Positions 44,572-55,091 of a DNA stretch of 64,000 nt are shown piece by piece (the stretch's first letter is position 1; the number at the start of each line of letters is the position of its first letter). Under the pieces are notes generated by a model. It made no database searches. It was not told where the DNA came from and was given only the letters and a program-made list of their open reading frames with translations. A program made the position numbers and the translations under genes. The stretch spans positions 310,001 through 374,000 of the forward strand of contig NZ_QFWJ01000001.1 in NCBI RefSeq assembly GCF_003336805.1. The letters run 5' to 3'. The DNA comes from Marinospirillum perlucidum. GTDB taxonomy: Bacteria > Pseudomonadota > Gammaproteobacteria > Pseudomonadales > Halomonadaceae.

Positions 44572-45249
44572 TTAATGATCCTCCTCTTGAGTGGGGGCTG
44601 CAGGCAGTGGCAGCTTCTGACTGAGTTGCTGCCATTGATCCCGATGCCAAAGCAGGCTGTCTCTGACTCCGCGAACCACGGCGCGGGGCGTGATGGTGGC
44701 TCCGGTGAACTGATCAAAGGCTCCGCCATCTTTTTTAACCTGCCAGTCTTCCAGGGGGGGGGCTCCCAGGCTGGCACCGGCAAAGGAATGAATCCAGTCG
44801 GATTTCTTTTCTTCAATACGATCGCCGAGTCCCGGTGTTTCCTGGTGGCGGGTTACCCTGACCCCCTGAAGCTTCCCGTCCAGCTTTAAAGCAACCAGTA
44901 GCTGGATGGCACCGGTGTAGCCACCCGTGGCCACCACCGGCAGTAGAAGCAGCTCAGGGCGGCCATCGCGGAAAGCCAAATGGGCTGCAAAGGGTTCTTG
45001 GTGTCCCAGTTCCGGTGCTGCAGGCAGCATCAAGGGGTCATCCAGATTAAGGCGATAGCCGGCTTCCGGTGGTGCCAGCTCATGCAGCAGTCTGGCTTCC
45101 GCCTGGGCCTGGTTGTCAGCAATACGTTCACTGGTCAGCTGCTTGGTCAGGGCAACCGCTCCGGCTGTCACCAGAGCAAAGGCCAACAGCCCGGTAACAC
45201 TGCGCACCAGGCTGCGACCAAGACTGGGCTGGTTCGTTTCCTGAGTCAT
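44572..45249 (-). CDS. rnfG: Rnf electron transport complex subunit G
   Basis: A 225-residue periplasm-facing flavoprotein subunit with one N-terminal TM segment (residues ~14-32). The covalent FMN site is the Thr in [12 protein letters not shown] near residue 185, the S/T-GAT flavinylation motif. [13 protein letters not shown] is the other conserved block. Overlaps rnfD by four bases. It carries electrons between the membrane subunits. Confidence 0.94.
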   Translation of the reverse strand: MTQETNQPSLGRSLVRSVTGLLAFALVTAGAVALTKQLTSERIADNQAQAEARLLHELAPPEAGYRLNLDDPLMLPAAPELGHQEPFAAHLAFRDGRPELLLLPVVATGGYTGAIQLLVALKLDGKLQGVRVTRHQETPGLGDRIEEKKSDWIHSFAGASLGAPPLEDWQVKKDGGAFDQFTGATITPRAVVRGVRDSLLWHRDQWQQLSQKLPLPAAPTQEEDH

Positions 45250-46268
45250 GATTTCTCCTTGCTAGCCAAGCCCTTGCGAGCCTGTTTTTGCCCATACACG
45301 CGTGGACGGGTGTAGTAGTCCAGCGCAGGTGCAGCAAAGTTCATCAGCAGAACCGAAAAGGCGACCCCATCCGGATAGCTGCCCCAGGTGCGTATGGAGA
45401 TCACCAGCAGGCCGCAGCCGATGGCAAAAAAGACCTTGCCCTTGAGGCTGGTGGCACCGCTCACCGGGTCTGTCAGGATGAAGAAGGCGGCAAATACCGC
45501 TGAACTGGCAGCCAGGTGCAACCAGGGTGGAATCTGGTGGCTGGGATTGAATCCCCAGACAAAGCTGCCGGCAATAAACAGCGTGGCCAGAAAAGTCAGC
45601 GGCAGCTGCCAGTTGATGATGCGCTGCCAGATGAGGTAAAGCCCGCCCACTAGCCAGGCACTGGCAACACTGGCCCAGGCTGTGACCATCTGGGACGACA
45701 GATAGCCATCGGCTTGCCAGAATTCTTCAGCCATCAACAAGCCCTTGTTGCGCCAGGCATCCAGGGCGGTTGCCCCGGTCAGGGCATCACTGCCTGCCAG
45801 GCTATTCAGCCAGGAGGTGTCACTCAAGGGCGTAGCTGGTGCCGGCCAGATACTGATTTGTACCGGAAAACTGATCAGCAAAAAGGCATAGGCTGCCATG
45901 GCGGGATTGAAGGGATTCTGTCCCAGGCCGCCAAAGAGTTGCTTGCCCACCAAAAGCGCAAAACTGCCGCCCAGAACCGGAATCCACCAGGGCGTGGAGG
46001 CTGGCAGGCAGCAGCCGATCAGAATACCGGTGACCAGGGCTGAGTTGTCCTTGAGCACCGTCAGGGGGCGGTTACGAAGCTTGAGTACCAGGGCTTCAGC
46101 CAGCAGACAGCTACTGATGGTTAAAATCAGATTGACCAGTATGCCTGGTCCAAAAAACCAGGTCAGGGTGGCAATACCGGGCAGGGTGGCGATTACCACC
46201 TGGCGCATCACCTGATCCGTAGTAACACGATTGTGGCTATGGGGAGAAGAGAGTTGAATCCAGGCCAT
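45246..46268 (-). CDS. rnfD: Rnf electron transport complex subunit D
   Basis: A 340-residue membrane subunit with about ten hydrophobic segments. LLVGKQLFGGLGQNPFNPAM (residues ~105-124) and the covalent-FMN motif DPVSGATSLKG near residue 270 identify it. It partners RnfG in electron transfer and ion translocation. The gene starts five bases after the rnfC stop. Confidence 0.95.
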   Translation of the reverse strand: MAWIQLSSPHSHNRVTTDQVMRQVVIATLPGIATLTWFFGPGILVNLILTISSCLLAEALVLKLRNRPLTVLKDNSALVTGILIGCCLPASTPWWIPVLGGSFALLVGKQLFGGLGQNPFNPAMAAYAFLLISFPVQISIWPAPATPLSDTSWLNSLAGSDALTGATALDAWRNKGLLMAEEFWQADGYLSSQMVTAWASVASAWLVGGLYLIWQRIINWQLPLTFLATLFIAGSFVWGFNPSHQIPPWLHLAASSAVFAAFFILTDPVSGATSLKGKVFFAIGCGLLVISIRTWGSYPDGVAFSVLLMNFAAPALDYYTRPRVYGQKQARKGLASKEKS

Positions 46269-46273
46269 GCAAG

Positions 46274-48559
46274 TTATTCCTCTTCTGCTTGAGCCAGGCG
46301 GGTTTCAGCCCGGGTCAGTTGTTCTCTGGCCTTGGCCAGCTTTTCTTCCTGCTCAGCGATTTGTTCGGGCGTGGCATCCTTGGCTGCTTGCAGGTTGCTG
46401 AGAGCTTTTTCCGCTTTTTTAACGGCAACCGCAGTGGCGGCCTTGGCTGTTTTAAGCTGCTTGAGTTTTTTCGCCGGATCTTCCGGGGTCGCAGTCGGCT
46501 GACCCGGTGCAGCGGTTGGAGCCGGTTGACCGCTTGCTTCTGCTTCAGCCAGTTGCTGTTCGGTTTTTTGCAACTGTTGTTGTGCCTTGGCCAGCTTGTC
46601 TTCCTGTTCGGCAATTTGCTCGGGCGTGCTATCGGCAGCCGCCTTTAAATTATCCAGGGTTTTCTGGGCCTTTTTGACAGCAACTGCTGTGGCGGCCTTG
46701 GCTGTTTTCAGCTGTTTGAGTTTTTTGGCCGGGTCTTCCGGGTTGCCTGTTGAGGGTTTGACTTCAGGCGCTGGCTGGGCCGCTGCGGGGGTATTTCCGG
46801 CTTCAGCTTCAGCCAGTTGTTGTTCGGCTTTTTGCAACTGTTCCTTGGCCTTGGCCAGTTTGGCTTCCTGCTCGCTCAGTTGCTCAGGTGTGGTATCCGC
46901 TGCTGCCTTGAGATTAGCCAGGCCTTTTTCGGCCTTTTTGACAGCAACACTGGAAGCGGCCTTGGCGGTTTTCAGTTGCTTGAGTTTTTTGGTGAGAGCC
47001 GCTTGCACATCGGGTTCGCTACTGGCCTGTTCGGACTGGGTTTGCGGCTCCTGCTGAGTCTTGGCTTCTTGCTTGGCTTTTTGCGCAGCAGCCAGCTTGG
47101 CCGCTGCTTGGGCTCGAGCCTGGCGCTTGGCTTCTTTTTCTGCCTGTTCACGCTCAAAGCGTTCTTGGCGTGCCTCAAAGCGCAGGCGTGCCTGCTCCGC
47201 TTTTTCTGCATCGGCCCTGAGTTGACGGACTTCGCCCTTGGCATAGCGGTAATACTGCACCAGGGGGATTTCACTGGGGCAGACCCAGGCACAGGCACCG
47301 CATTCGATGCAATCAAACAGCTGGTGTTCTTCAGCCTGATCAAAAACCTGATGCGCAGCGTAAAAATACAGTTGCTGGGGAAGCAGTTGAGCCGGGCAGG
47401 CTTCTTCACAGCGACCACAGCGGATACACGGCTGCTCCGGACCGGGCAGCGGGAGTTCCTCTTCTGTCGGTAGCAGCAGGCAGTTGGCCGCCTTGGTCAC
47501 GGGAACCTGGGCCGAGGGCAGAGTAAAGCCCATCATGGGGCCGCCCAGGATGAGGCGCTGGTGTTTGTCTTGGTTCCAACCCGCTGCTTGCAACAGGGTT
47601 TCAATGGCGGTGCCCAGGCGAACCAGGTAGTTACCCGGTTGACTGACGGCCTGGCCGGTGATGGTAACGATGCGCTCGATGAGAGGGCGACCACGGATGA
47701 CCGCATCGGCCAAAGCGGCCAGGGTGCCTACGTTATGACAAAGGATGCCCAGATCAAGAGGCAGGCCACCACTGGGTACCTCCTTGCCGGTGAGCAGTTG
47801 GATCAACTGTTTCTCGCCGCCAGAGGGGTAAAGGGTGGGCAGAACGCAGATTTGCAGCTGCTCTTCCAGGCCGCTACCGGGTAATGCCTTTTGCAGGCTT
47901 TCCAGCGCCTGGGGTTTGTTGTCTTCAATGCCCAGGAGGACTTCCCGGGGTTGCAGGAGTTTGATCAGCAGCCCTATGCCTTCCAGAAGAGCAGCAGGGC
48001 GGGTCTGCATCAGGCAGTCATCGGCAGTGATGTAGGGTTCACATTCGGCGGCGTTGATGATCAGGGTTTCGATGCCCTTTTCCAAAGCGCCTGCCAGTTT
48101 GGTTCTTGTCGGGAAAACGGCCCCGCCCAGGCCCACCAATCCCGAGGTTTGAATGCGTTCCAGCAACTGCTCGTTGGGGGTTTCCTGCCAGTTGTCATAA
48201 CGCGGGTAGGTAAAGCTTTCTTCCTCGCCTTCCCTTTGGATCACTATGGCCGGTAGGCTCAGACCGGAAACCTGGGGCAGTGGGCGGTCTTCAATGGCCG
48301 TGATGCGACCGGTGATACTGGCGTGAACGCAGGCGCCGGTTGCTACTGTCGTGCTAGCCAGAAGTTGACCGGTTTTGACTTTTTCCCCGATTTCTACCAG
48401 AGGTTTGGCCAGCTGGCCCTGATGCTGCCCCAGAGGAAGCACCACCTCATTGGGCAAGGGTAGTTCCCTCAGGGGCTCAAGACTGGATTGCAGTTTGTTC
48501 TCCGGGGGGTGGATACCACCGTGAAAACGCCGGTTAGTCAAGCGTAGGGTATCAAGCAT
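46274..48559 (-). CDS. rnfC: Rnf electron transport complex subunit C
   Basis: A 761-residue peripheral subunit that binds NAD(H), FMN and two [4Fe-4S] clusters. The start [15 protein letters not shown] at 48559 follows GGGGAGACC and overlaps rnfB by eight bases. [16 protein letters not shown] marks the NADH site; [12 protein letters not shown] and [12 protein letters not shown] bind the clusters. After residue ~480 a long Ala/Lys/Glu/Gln-rich tail begins. Its last ~250 residues are three near-identical 85-88-residue repeats starting [12 protein letters not shown]. Repetitive tails occur in other RnfC proteins, including that of E. coli. Confidence 0.95.
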   Translation of the reverse strand: MLDTLRLTNRRFHGGIHPPENKLQSSLEPLRELPLPNEVVLPLGQHQGQLAKPLVEIGEKVKTGQLLASTTVATGACVHASITGRITAIEDRPLPQVSGLSLPAIVIQREGEEESFTYPRYDNWQETPNEQLLERIQTSGLVGLGGAVFPTRTKLAGALEKGIETLIINAAECEPYITADDCLMQTRPAALLEGIGLLIKLLQPREVLLGIEDNKPQALESLQKALPGSGLEEQLQICVLPTLYPSGGEKQLIQLLTGKEVPSGGLPLDLGILCHNVGTLAALADAVIRGRPLIERIVTITGQAVSQPGNYLVRLGTAIETLLQAAGWNQDKHQRLILGGPMMGFTLPSAQVPVTKAANCLLLPTEEELPLPGPEQPCIRCGRCEEACPAQLLPQQLYFYAAHQVFDQAEEHQLFDCIECGACAWVCPSEIPLVQYYRYAKGEVRQLRADAEKAEQARLRFEARQERFEREQAEKEAKRQARAQAAAKLAAAQKAKQEAKTQQEPQTQSEQASSEPDVQAALTKKLKQLKTAKAASSVAVKKAEKGLANLKAAADTTPEQLSEQEAKLAKAKEQLQKAEQQLAEAEAGNTPAAAQPAPEVKPSTGNPEDPAKKLKQLKTAKAATAVAVKKAQKTLDNLKAAADSTPEQIAEQEDKLAKAQQQLQKTEQQLAEAEASGQPAPTAAPGQPTATPEDPAKKLKQLKTAKAATAVAVKKAEKALSNLQAAKDATPEQIAEQEEKLAKAREQLTRAETRLAQAEEE
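46280..47005 (-). repeat. Three coding repeats in the RnfC tail
   Basis: Units of about 255 and 264 bp (equivalent points 46461, 46716, 46980) encode [12 protein letters not shown], a helical VAVKKAEK segment, TPEQIAEQE and [17 protein letters not shown], joined by Pro/Ala linkers. The pattern predicts antiparallel or trimeric coiled coils. The repeats are very similar in DNA, so they are prone to copy-number change. Confidence 0.8.
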
Positions 48560-49184
48560 GGCGGGTCTCCCCGGATTGCCGAGAAGGAGCATCGCTGGCG
48601 ATCAGGCGTTGGTCTGGAGAGGTCAAGGGGCCTGCAGGGGCAGGCCAATGCCAGCTTTGCAGATGGTCGGGCAGAGGCAGCATATCAATACAATCAACCG
48701 GGCAGGGTTCAACACAAAGGTCGCAACCGGTGCACTCATCCACAATAACTGTATGCATGAGTTTGGGCGCGCCAAGAATAGCATCGACCGGACAGGCCTG
48801 GATGCATTTGGTGCAACCGATGCATTCGTCTTCGCGGATAAAGGCGACTCTTTTTTCCGAGGTGGCACCTTCTTCGGCATCCAGCGGCAGGGGTTCGCGA
48901 CCCAAAAGATCGGCCAGGGCCTGGATGGTGGTTTCACCGCCAGGTGGGCATTTATTGATGTCTTCACCAGCCGCTATAGCTTCGGCATAGGGGCGGCAAC
49001 CGGGATGTCCGCATTGACCACATTGGGTTTGTGGAAGCAGTTGGTCTATCTTTTCTACCAGAGGATCGCCATCGACATGGAATTTAACCTGGGCAAACCC
49101 CAAAAGCAGGCCAATCACTACCGCCAGGCCTGAGAGGGTGAGTACGGCAGCCAGCAGGCCAGGGGTCGTCAAGAGTTCCAGCAT
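48552..49184 (-). CDS. rnfB: Rnf electron transport complex subunit B
   Basis: A 210-residue iron-sulfur subunit that receives electrons from ferredoxin. An N-terminal TM helix (residues ~8-28) is followed by the CGQCGHPGC...C cluster motif (residues ~56-78) and two ferredoxin-type motifs, [12 protein letters not shown] and [12 protein letters not shown]. Start ATG at 49184 shares the final base of the rnfA stop. Length and motifs are standard. Confidence 0.96.
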   Translation of the reverse strand: MLELLTTPGLLAAVLTLSGLAVVIGLLLGFAQVKFHVDGDPLVEKIDQLLPQTQCGQCGHPGCRPYAEAIAAGEDINKCPPGGETTIQALADLLGREPLPLDAEEGATSEKRVAFIREDECIGCTKCIQACPVDAILGAPKLMHTVIVDECTGCDLCVEPCPVDCIDMLPLPDHLQSWHWPAPAGPLTSPDQRLIASDAPSRQSGETRHA

Positions 49185-49765
49185 CAGAGTTGCACCATCC
49201 CGGTAAATCCCATGAAGGCCAGGGACATGAGTCCGGCCGTCATCATGGCAACGGCTGCCCCCCTGAAGGGTGCAGGAACATCAGCCAGTGCCAGGCGTTC
49301 GCGCATGGCGGCAAAGCAGACCAGTACGAGGGAAAAACCCAGTCCTGCGCCCAGGCCGTAAATAATGGCTTCAACAAAAGTTTGTTCCTGGCTGATGGAG
49401 AGCAGGGCAACCCCCAGAACAGCACAGTTGGTGGTGATCAGGGGCAGGAAGATACCCAGGGTCTGGTGGAGCACCGGAGAAGTTTTGTGTACCAGCATTT
49501 CAGTAAACTGAACAACTGCCGCTATCATGATAATGAAACTGATGGTGCGTAGGTATTCCAGTTCCAGCGGAACCAGCAGGCCGTGATAGACCAGATGACT
49601 TAATGCGGAAGAAAGGGTAAGGACAAAGGTGGTGGCCAGGGACATACCCAGCGCCGAATCCAGTTTGTTGGACACGCCCATGAAGGGGCAAAGCCCGAGA
49701 AACTGAACCAGAACAAAGTTGTTAACCAGGATGGTACTGATGAGAAGCAATAAATATTCAGTCAT
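49184..49765 (-). CDS. rnfA: Rnf electron transport complex subunit A
   Basis: A 193-residue membrane subunit with six hydrophobic segments: [20 protein letters not shown] at residues 12-31, [30 protein letters not shown]. It is the first gene of the rnfABCDGE-nth operon on the minus strand. Its promoter must lie in the 187-base gap shared with the divergent MCP gene; no clear -35/-10 was picked out. Confidence 0.96.
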   Translation of the reverse strand: MTEYLLLLISTILVNNFVLVQFLGLCPFMGVSNKLDSALGMSLATTFVLTLSSALSHLVYHGLLVPLELEYLRTISFIIMIAAVVQFTEMLVHKTSPVLHQTLGIFLPLITTNCAVLGVALLSISQEQTFVEAIIYGLGAGLGFSLVLVCFAAMRERLALADVPAPFRGAAVAMMTAGLMSLAFMGFTGMVQL

Positions 49766-49952
49766 TTTTTCCGCAAAGCGACGAAATAAAGGGTTATTTT
49801 AACCGATTGCTGTAGAAATCACAGGGCTTTTGGGAGGCAGCTTATCAGATATACCTAATAATCGTGCATCCGTTTGGATAACCATGCCATAATTGCGTCT
49901 ATCGGTCGCATATAAAGGCTTTAATCTCAACTGTCTGTGGATGAATCAGCTC

Positions 49953-51680
49953 ATGTTATTACGCAAATTGAAAATTAATCATCGCATCTGGATTATCAAT
50001 CTTTTGGCGGTGATCGGCATGCTGGCAATTCTAGCTGTTGCTTTGGATCGCCAGTATCAGGACATGGAGTCCATGACACTCGAAGAAATCAGCAATATGG
50101 TGGATGCTGCTGAGGGGATCGTCGAGGAATTTCAGCATCAGGCCGAATCGGGTCAGTTAACTCAGGCTCGAGCCCAGCGTGAAGCTCTGGCCGCCGTACA
50201 GGCGATGATTTATGGTCCGGATGATGACTATGTGTTTATCATTTCCCGAGATGGTCGCTTTTTGGCCCACCCCAATCAGGAATTGATTGGTCAGGATATG
50301 ATGGGCTTGCAGGATCAAAATGGTGTGCCTCTGGTTCGTCAGTTGGTTGAGGGGTCTGTGCGTGAAGGCTCCACGGTGGTCCGCTATCACTGGAATCGCA
50401 TCGGCAGTGACAAACCGGCTCCCAAGCTATCCTATGCCCGCTATAACGATGACTGGAGCTGGGTGTTGGCGACCGGCGTCTATATTGATGACCTGGACAG
50501 TAAATTCATGAGCAGCCTGCTGGCCCTTCTGGCCGTGGCAGCTATTATCCTGTTTGTGATGCTGGTTATGGCCTTGCTGATCGGCCGTTCGATTATCCGT
50601 CCGATCAAGAATACTGCTGATGCCATGAAGGATATCAGTAGTGGCGATGGCGACCTGACAGTGCGCCTGGATGAACAGGGCCGCGATGAACTTTCCGAGC
50701 TGACCCGTCATTTCAACGTCTTTGTCACCAAAATTGAAGACCTGGTAGGCGATATCAAAGAGGCTGTTGCTTCGATCACCACAGCATCCAGCGAGATCGC
50801 CGCCGGTAACTCGGATCTGTCTCAACGTACTGAAGAGCAGGCATCCAGCCTGGAAGAAACCGCTTCCAGCCTCGAGCAGCTGACCTCGGCCGTGAAGCAG
50901 AATGCTGATAATGCCCAGCAGGCCAATCAACTATCCGTGGATGCCAGTCAGGTGGCTACGGACGGTGGTCAAAAAGCCCGCGAAGTAGTTCGTACCATGG
51001 ATCAGATCAGTGAAAGCTCTGACAAGATTGCCGATATTACTACCTTGATCGACAGCATTGCTTTCCAAACCAATATTCTGGCCCTGAATGCTGCTGTAGA
51101 GGCGGCCAGAGCCGGTGAACAGGGACGCGGGTTTGCTGTTGTAGCCGGCGAGGTTCGTGTACTGGCCCAGCGTTCGGCTTCTGCGGCTAAAGAAATTAAA
51201 GAGCTGATTACTGAATCGGTGGAAACCGTTCGCGGTGGCAGTGAGCTGGTACGTGAAACCGGAGATACCATCGAGAAAATTGTTACTTCCATTCGTCGCG
51301 TCACCGACCTGATGGGCGAGATTTCTGCTGCCTCCAACGAACAAAGTCAGGGCATTGAGCAGGTCAATCAGGCTGTAATCCAGATGGATGATGTCACCCA
51401 GCAGAATGCTGCCCTGGTGGAAGAAGCCGCTGCTGCTGCCGAGTCCCTGGAAGAGCAGTCGGTTGCCCTGAGTACCTCTGTCGCCATGTTCAAGATCAGT
51501 CGTCAGGTGGATTTGGGGTTGAAAGCTTCTTCTTCACAAGCCGCCTCCAGCGCCAAACAGGAGCCCCGAGTCAAGTTGCCTGCTTCCAGAAAAGCAGCTG
51601 CTACAGCGTCCAATAACAAGAAACGTGTGGCGCCCCCTCCTCCCAAACGTCAGGAAGACGATGAGTGGGAAGAGTTTTAA
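49953..51680 (+). CDS. Methyl-accepting chemotaxis protein with a Cache-type sensor domain
   Basis: A transmembrane chemoreceptor (575 aa from ATG 49953). TM1 is at ~10-30. The periplasmic region (~33-185) has a single-Cache pattern with [20 protein letters not shown] and [17 protein letters not shown]2 (~190-212) is followed by HAMP and a signalling domain with the conserved hairpin tip [20 protein letters not shown]. The C-terminus is DEWEEF, an xWxxF-type tether for CheR/CheB. ATG 49941 and 49893 are longer alternatives; I chose 49953 by analogy with the sister receptor at 55092, as no start has a strong RBS. Confidence 0.9.
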   Translation: MLLRKLKINHRIWIINLLAVIGMLAILAVALDRQYQDMESMTLEEISNMVDAAEGIVEEFQHQAESGQLTQARAQREALAAVQAMIYGPDDDYVFIISRDGRFLAHPNQELIGQDMMGLQDQNGVPLVRQLVEGSVREGSTVVRYHWNRIGSDKPAPKLSYARYNDDWSWVLATGVYIDDLDSKFMSSLLALLAVAAIILFVMLVMALLIGRSIIRPIKNTADAMKDISSGDGDLTVRLDEQGRDELSELTRHFNVFVTKIEDLVGDIKEAVASITTASSEIAAGNSDLSQRTEEQASSLEETASSLEQLTSAVKQNADNAQQANQLSVDASQVATDGGQKAREVVRTMDQISESSDKIADITTLIDSIAFQTNILALNAAVEAARAGEQGRGFAVVAGEVRVLAQRSASAAKEIKELITESVETVRGGSELVRETGDTIEKIVTSIRRVTDLMGEISAASNEQSQGIEQVNQAVIQMDDVTQQNAALVEEAAAAAESLEEQSVALSTSVAMFKISRQVDLGLKASSSQAASSAKQEPRVKLPASRKAAATASNNKKRVAPPPPKRQEDDEWEEF

Positions 51681-51771
51681 AAATGTATTTTGTTGATCTA
51701 TAACTCTTTAAATCTTAACTGTTTTTGAGTAGCTTACCTGAAGGTCTAGTTTTTTAGGCCTCTGAACAAGT

Positions 51772-51802
51772 GACCAGCCAAGCCAGTCAGGCGAGGCTGG
51801 TC
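51772..51802. other. Hairpin between the first MCP gene and cheY
   Basis: GACCAGCC (51772-51779) and GGCTGGTC (51795-51802) form an 8-bp stem without a T-run in the 188-base gap 51681-51868. It may attenuate transcription or stabilise the mRNA of the downstream che operon. Confidence 0.3.
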
Positions 51803-51868
51803 GTTGAGGGGTTATCAGCCTTCGGGAAGATGAGCTAAAGGCTTTGCACACTTAGAGGATTCAATGTC

Positions 51869-52234
51869 ATGGCAAAATCGATTCTGACAGTCGATGATTC
51901 TGCATCCATCCGCCAGATGGTTTCTTTTACCCTCAAGGGAGCTGGCTATTCGGTCACCGAGGCGGTTGATGGCAAACAAGGGCTGGAAAAAGCCAAGTCC
52001 GGGCGCTTTGACCTGGTATTGACCGACCAGAACATGCCAAATATGGATGGTCTGACACTCATTAAAAGCTTGCGTGCTTTGCCTGCGTATAGCCGCACTC
52101 CGATTCTGGTGTTGACCACTGAAGCGGGTGCTGCCATGAAGCAGCAGGGTAAAGCTGCTGGGGCGACCGGTTGGTTGGTCAAACCTTTTGACCCGCAAAA
52201 ACTAATTGATGTGGTTAAAAAAGTAATCGGTTAA
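51869..52234 (+). CDS. cheY: CheY-type response regulator
   Basis: A 121-residue stand-alone receiver domain. The acidic pocket is D9-D10 (TVDDSASIR), the phospho-acceptor D53 (VLTDQNMPNMDG), with Thr in VLTTEAG and Lys in WLVKPFD near 103. No output domain is present, so the signal leaves by protein contact. ATG 51869 has no strong RBS; AGAGGATTC lies just upstream. It precedes cheA by 37 bases as in Pseudomonas cluster II. The cognate phosphatase could be the DUF3334 protein. It is not certain that the target is the flagellar motor. Confidence 0.95.
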   Translation: MAKSILTVDDSASIRQMVSFTLKGAGYSVTEAVDGKQGLEKAKSGRFDLVLTDQNMPNMDGLTLIKSLRALPAYSRTPILVLTTEAGAAMKQQGKAAGATGWLVKPFDPQKLIDVVKKVIG

Positions 52235-52271
52235 TTAATGACCCCAACTGCGAATCGAAGAGGTTAAACCC

Positions 52272-54524
52272 ATGAGTGTTGATCTGAGCCAGTTTCACCA
52301 GGTGTTTATCGATGAAGCCTATGAACACCTGGCAACCATGGAAAACCTCCTGCTGGCCATAGATCTGGATAACCCCAGTCTGGATGATTTGAACGCCATC
52401 TTTCGGGCGGCTCATTCTATAAAAGGGGGGGCGGGTACCTTCGGTTTTACTGATATTGCTGATTTGACCCATGCTCTGGAAACGCTACTGGATCGCTTGC
52501 GTAAGCAGGAGTTGCATCCCACGGATGACATGATCGAGGCCTTTCTACAGGCCAGTGATCTTCTGGGTACTATGCTGGATGATCACCAACAGGGTAATGA
52601 AACCGATGCTGATCGCATCGCAACGGTTAAATCCGAGCTGGTGCGTTTGGCCAGTGATGATGAACAGCCTGCCAATCAAGACTCGACGCCGACACCACCG
52701 GAACAACAGCCTCCGGCTGGTGACGAGCAGCCCCCTACGCGTGGTGGTGGTGCCTGGCTGATTAAATTGCATCCGGCGACGGATATTTTTGCCGGAGCGG
52801 CTTCCTATGATGCTGTCACTGAAGATCTGATGGCTTTGGGCGAAGTGGAGAAGGTCACCCCGCCTCACGATGGACAGGCTACCTGGTTACTCCATGCGGC
52901 AGTCAAACGTGAGCAGCTGGAAGAAATTTTTGCCTGGGTCTGCCAACCTCAGGAAGTGACCTTTGAGTGGCAGGAAGGCGACCAGCCTCTTGCCGAAGAT
53001 AACTCTGCTGACGATGACGAAGAAGCCTTTGGCTTTTTCATTGATGAAAGTGAATTACCCGCTTCTTTGGAAAGCCTGGAAGAAGAACAAGGCTATGGTT
53101 TCTTTGTCGAGGATGACGAGCTGCCAGCAGCAACCGAATCCCAGACGAATGAAGGTGAAACTGCTGATGAAGATCCGGGGTACGGTTTTTTCGTTGATGA
53201 AAAAGACCTGCCTGCCAAGGAAGCAGTAACCAGTGGGTCTAAGCCTTCGTTAAGTGCACAAAATACCTCGAGTGCTGAACAGACTGACAAAAAAGCGTCT
53301 GGTAAACCTGCTCCAAAAGCTGGCTCTCAGCCTGCCAAGGCACCTGCTTCCAAGGCTGCAGCGGACACTTCAATCCGTGTGGGCGTGGAAAAGGTTGATC
53401 AGTTGATCAATCTTGTTGGTGAGCTGGTAATTACCCGCTCCATGCTGGCGCAATCTGCATCGGTACTGGATCCGATTGAATACGAAAATATTCATAACGG
53501 CCTGGCTAACCTGGAACGCAATTCCCGTGATCTCCAGGAAGCGGTTATGTCCATCAGGATGTTGCCCATCAATTTTGTCTTTGGACGTTTTCCTCGAGTT
53601 GTGCGTGATCTGACCAAGAAAATGCACAAGAAGGTCAAATTGAAATTGGTCGGGGAAGAAACCGAGCTGGACAAAGGCTTGATTGAAAAGCTATCTGATC
53701 CTTTGACTCACCTGGTTAGAAACTCGATCGACCATGGCATAGAATCACCTGAAGAACGTGTGGCGGCGGGCAAGCCTGAAGAGGGCACGATCACCCTCAG
53801 CGCCAGTCATCAGGGTGGCAGTATTCTGGTGGAGATTCATGATGATGGCGCAGGCCTTAATCGCGAAAAACTCCTGGCCAAGGCTGAAGAAAAAGGCATT
53901 CCGCTGAGTGATAACCCACCCGATAAAGAAGTATGGCAATTGATTTTTGCAGCTGGCTTTTCAACGGCCAAGGAAATTACCGATGTTTCCGGTCGTGGCG
54001 TGGGCATGGATGTGGTTTCGCGTAATATCAGTGAAATGAAAGGCCAGATTGAAATCGATTCAGTCCCGGGCCAGGGAACCCGCATCGGTTTGCGTCTGCC
54101 GCTGACACTGGCCATTCTCGATGGTATGTCTTTGCGGGTGGGTGATGAAGTCTTCATTCTTCCCTTGACCCGTATTCTGGAATCCATGCAACCGGATAAA
54201 TCTCAGCTTAAAACGGTTTCCGGCAAGGGTAAGGTGGTGCATATCCGCGGCGAATACCTGCCCTTGGTGCCCTTGTATAAAGTCTTTAATCTCCAGCCAA
54301 GATTTACCAATCCCGAAGAGGGGATTTTGGTTGTGGTCGAGACGGTTGAGGGCAAGCTGGCGCTCTTCGTGGATGAATTGATTGCCCAGGATCAGGTGGT
54401 GATCAAAAGCCTGGAAACCCATTACCGCAAAGTGGAAGGGGTTTCCGGTGCAACGATTATGGGGGATGGCCGCGTGGCCCTGATCATTGATATAGAACGT
54501 CTGGCCCGAATGAATGTGGTCTGA
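52272..54524 (+). CDS. cheA: Chemotaxis histidine kinase CheA
   Basis: A 750-residue kinase. The Hpt domain is at ~1-115 with phospho-His48 ([15 protein letters not shown]). A P2-like domain (~157-240) contains [15 protein letters not shown] low-complexity acidic linker follows with three GFF repeats (residues ~250-310). Dimerisation P3 comes next, then the kinase with [19 protein letters not shown] and GRGVGMDVV (N, G1, G2 boxes), and a CheW-like P5. It is predicted to phosphorylate CheY and CheB under control of the receptors in this operon. Separated by 20 bases from cheW. Confidence 0.96.
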   Translation: MSVDLSQFHQVFIDEAYEHLATMENLLLAIDLDNPSLDDLNAIFRAAHSIKGGAGTFGFTDIADLTHALETLLDRLRKQELHPTDDMIEAFLQASDLLGTMLDDHQQGNETDADRIATVKSELVRLASDDEQPANQDSTPTPPEQQPPAGDEQPPTRGGGAWLIKLHPATDIFAGAASYDAVTEDLMALGEVEKVTPPHDGQATWLLHAAVKREQLEEIFAWVCQPQEVTFEWQEGDQPLAEDNSADDDEEAFGFFIDESELPASLESLEEEQGYGFFVEDDELPAATESQTNEGETADEDPGYGFFVDEKDLPAKEAVTSGSKPSLSAQNTSSAEQTDKKASGKPAPKAGSQPAKAPASKAAADTSIRVGVEKVDQLINLVGELVITRSMLAQSASVLDPIEYENIHNGLANLERNSRDLQEAVMSIRMLPINFVFGRFPRVVRDLTKKMHKKVKLKLVGEETELDKGLIEKLSDPLTHLVRNSIDHGIESPEERVAAGKPEEGTITLSASHQGGSILVEIHDDGAGLNREKLLAKAEEKGIPLSDNPPDKEVWQLIFAAGFSTAKEITDVSGRGVGMDVVSRNISEMKGQIEIDSVPGQGTRIGLRLPLTLAILDGMSLRVGDEVFILPLTRILESMQPDKSQLKTVSGKGKVVHIRGEYLPLVPLYKVFNLQPRFTNPEEGILVVVETVEGKLALFVDELIAQDQVVIKSLETHYRKVEGVSGATIMGDGRVALIIDIERLARMNVV

Positions 54525-54544
54525 GCAGCCTGGAGGTAGTTTTC

Positions 54545-55063
54545 ATGAATGATGCAACTGAAGAACAAGCTTTAGTGACCAGTGGTCAGCAGGAATTTTT
54601 GACCTTCACTCTGGGTGAGGAAGAGTATGCTATAGATATACTCAAAGTTCAGGAAATTCGTGGTTACGATGGAGTAACCCGTATTGCCAATACGCCGGAG
54701 TACATCAAGGGTGTCATCAATATGCGCGGTGTAATTGTCCCAGTGGTGGATATGCGCATTAAATTCAATGTTGGTGAAATTGTTTATGACCAGTTCACCG
54801 TCATGATTATCCTTAATTTGGGCGAAAGAATCGTAGGGATGGTAGTGGATGGGGTTTCCGATGTGATCGCCCTGGATCCAGACCAGATCCGCCCTGCTCC
54901 CGAGTTTGGGGCTACGCTGGATACAGAATACCTGGAAGGCCTGGCGACCCTGGATAAAACCACTGAAGATGAAGATGAAAGAATGGCTATCGTCGTTGAT
55001 ATCGAAAAGCTCATGACCAGTAGCGACATGGGGCTGATGGATCAGGTGGTTCAGGCAGGCTAA
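54545..55063 (+). CDS. cheW: CheW coupling protein
   Basis: A 172-residue CheW-domain adaptor linking receptors and Che[21 protein letters not shown] begins the first beta-barrel; [29 protein letters not shown] and IVVDIEKLM follow. GGAGGTAGT precedes the ATG. It is about ten residues longer than E. coli CheW, with an acidic N-terminus. Gene order cheA-cheW-MCP supports a discrete signalling array. Confidence 0.95.
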   Translation: MNDATEEQALVTSGQQEFLTFTLGEEEYAIDILKVQEIRGYDGVTRIANTPEYIKGVINMRGVIVPVVDMRIKFNVGEIVYDQFTVMIILNLGERIVGMVVDGVSDVIALDPDQIRPAPEFGATLDTEYLEGLATLDKTTEDEDERMAIVVDIEKLMTSSDMGLMDQVVQAG

Positions 55064-55091
55064 TAAGAATTCTAATCAGAGGGGAAAGGAT

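Noticed and set aside
44570-44650. Longer start for rnfE upstream of MSTSPS
   Set aside because: The extension lies inside rnfG and has no RBS; the ATG at 44569 follows GAGGAGG and matches the family start.
49780-49952. FliA (sigma28) promoter for the first MCP gene
   Set aside because: I found no TAAA-N15-GCCGATAA match in the gap, so the flagellar-sigma control cannot be supported.
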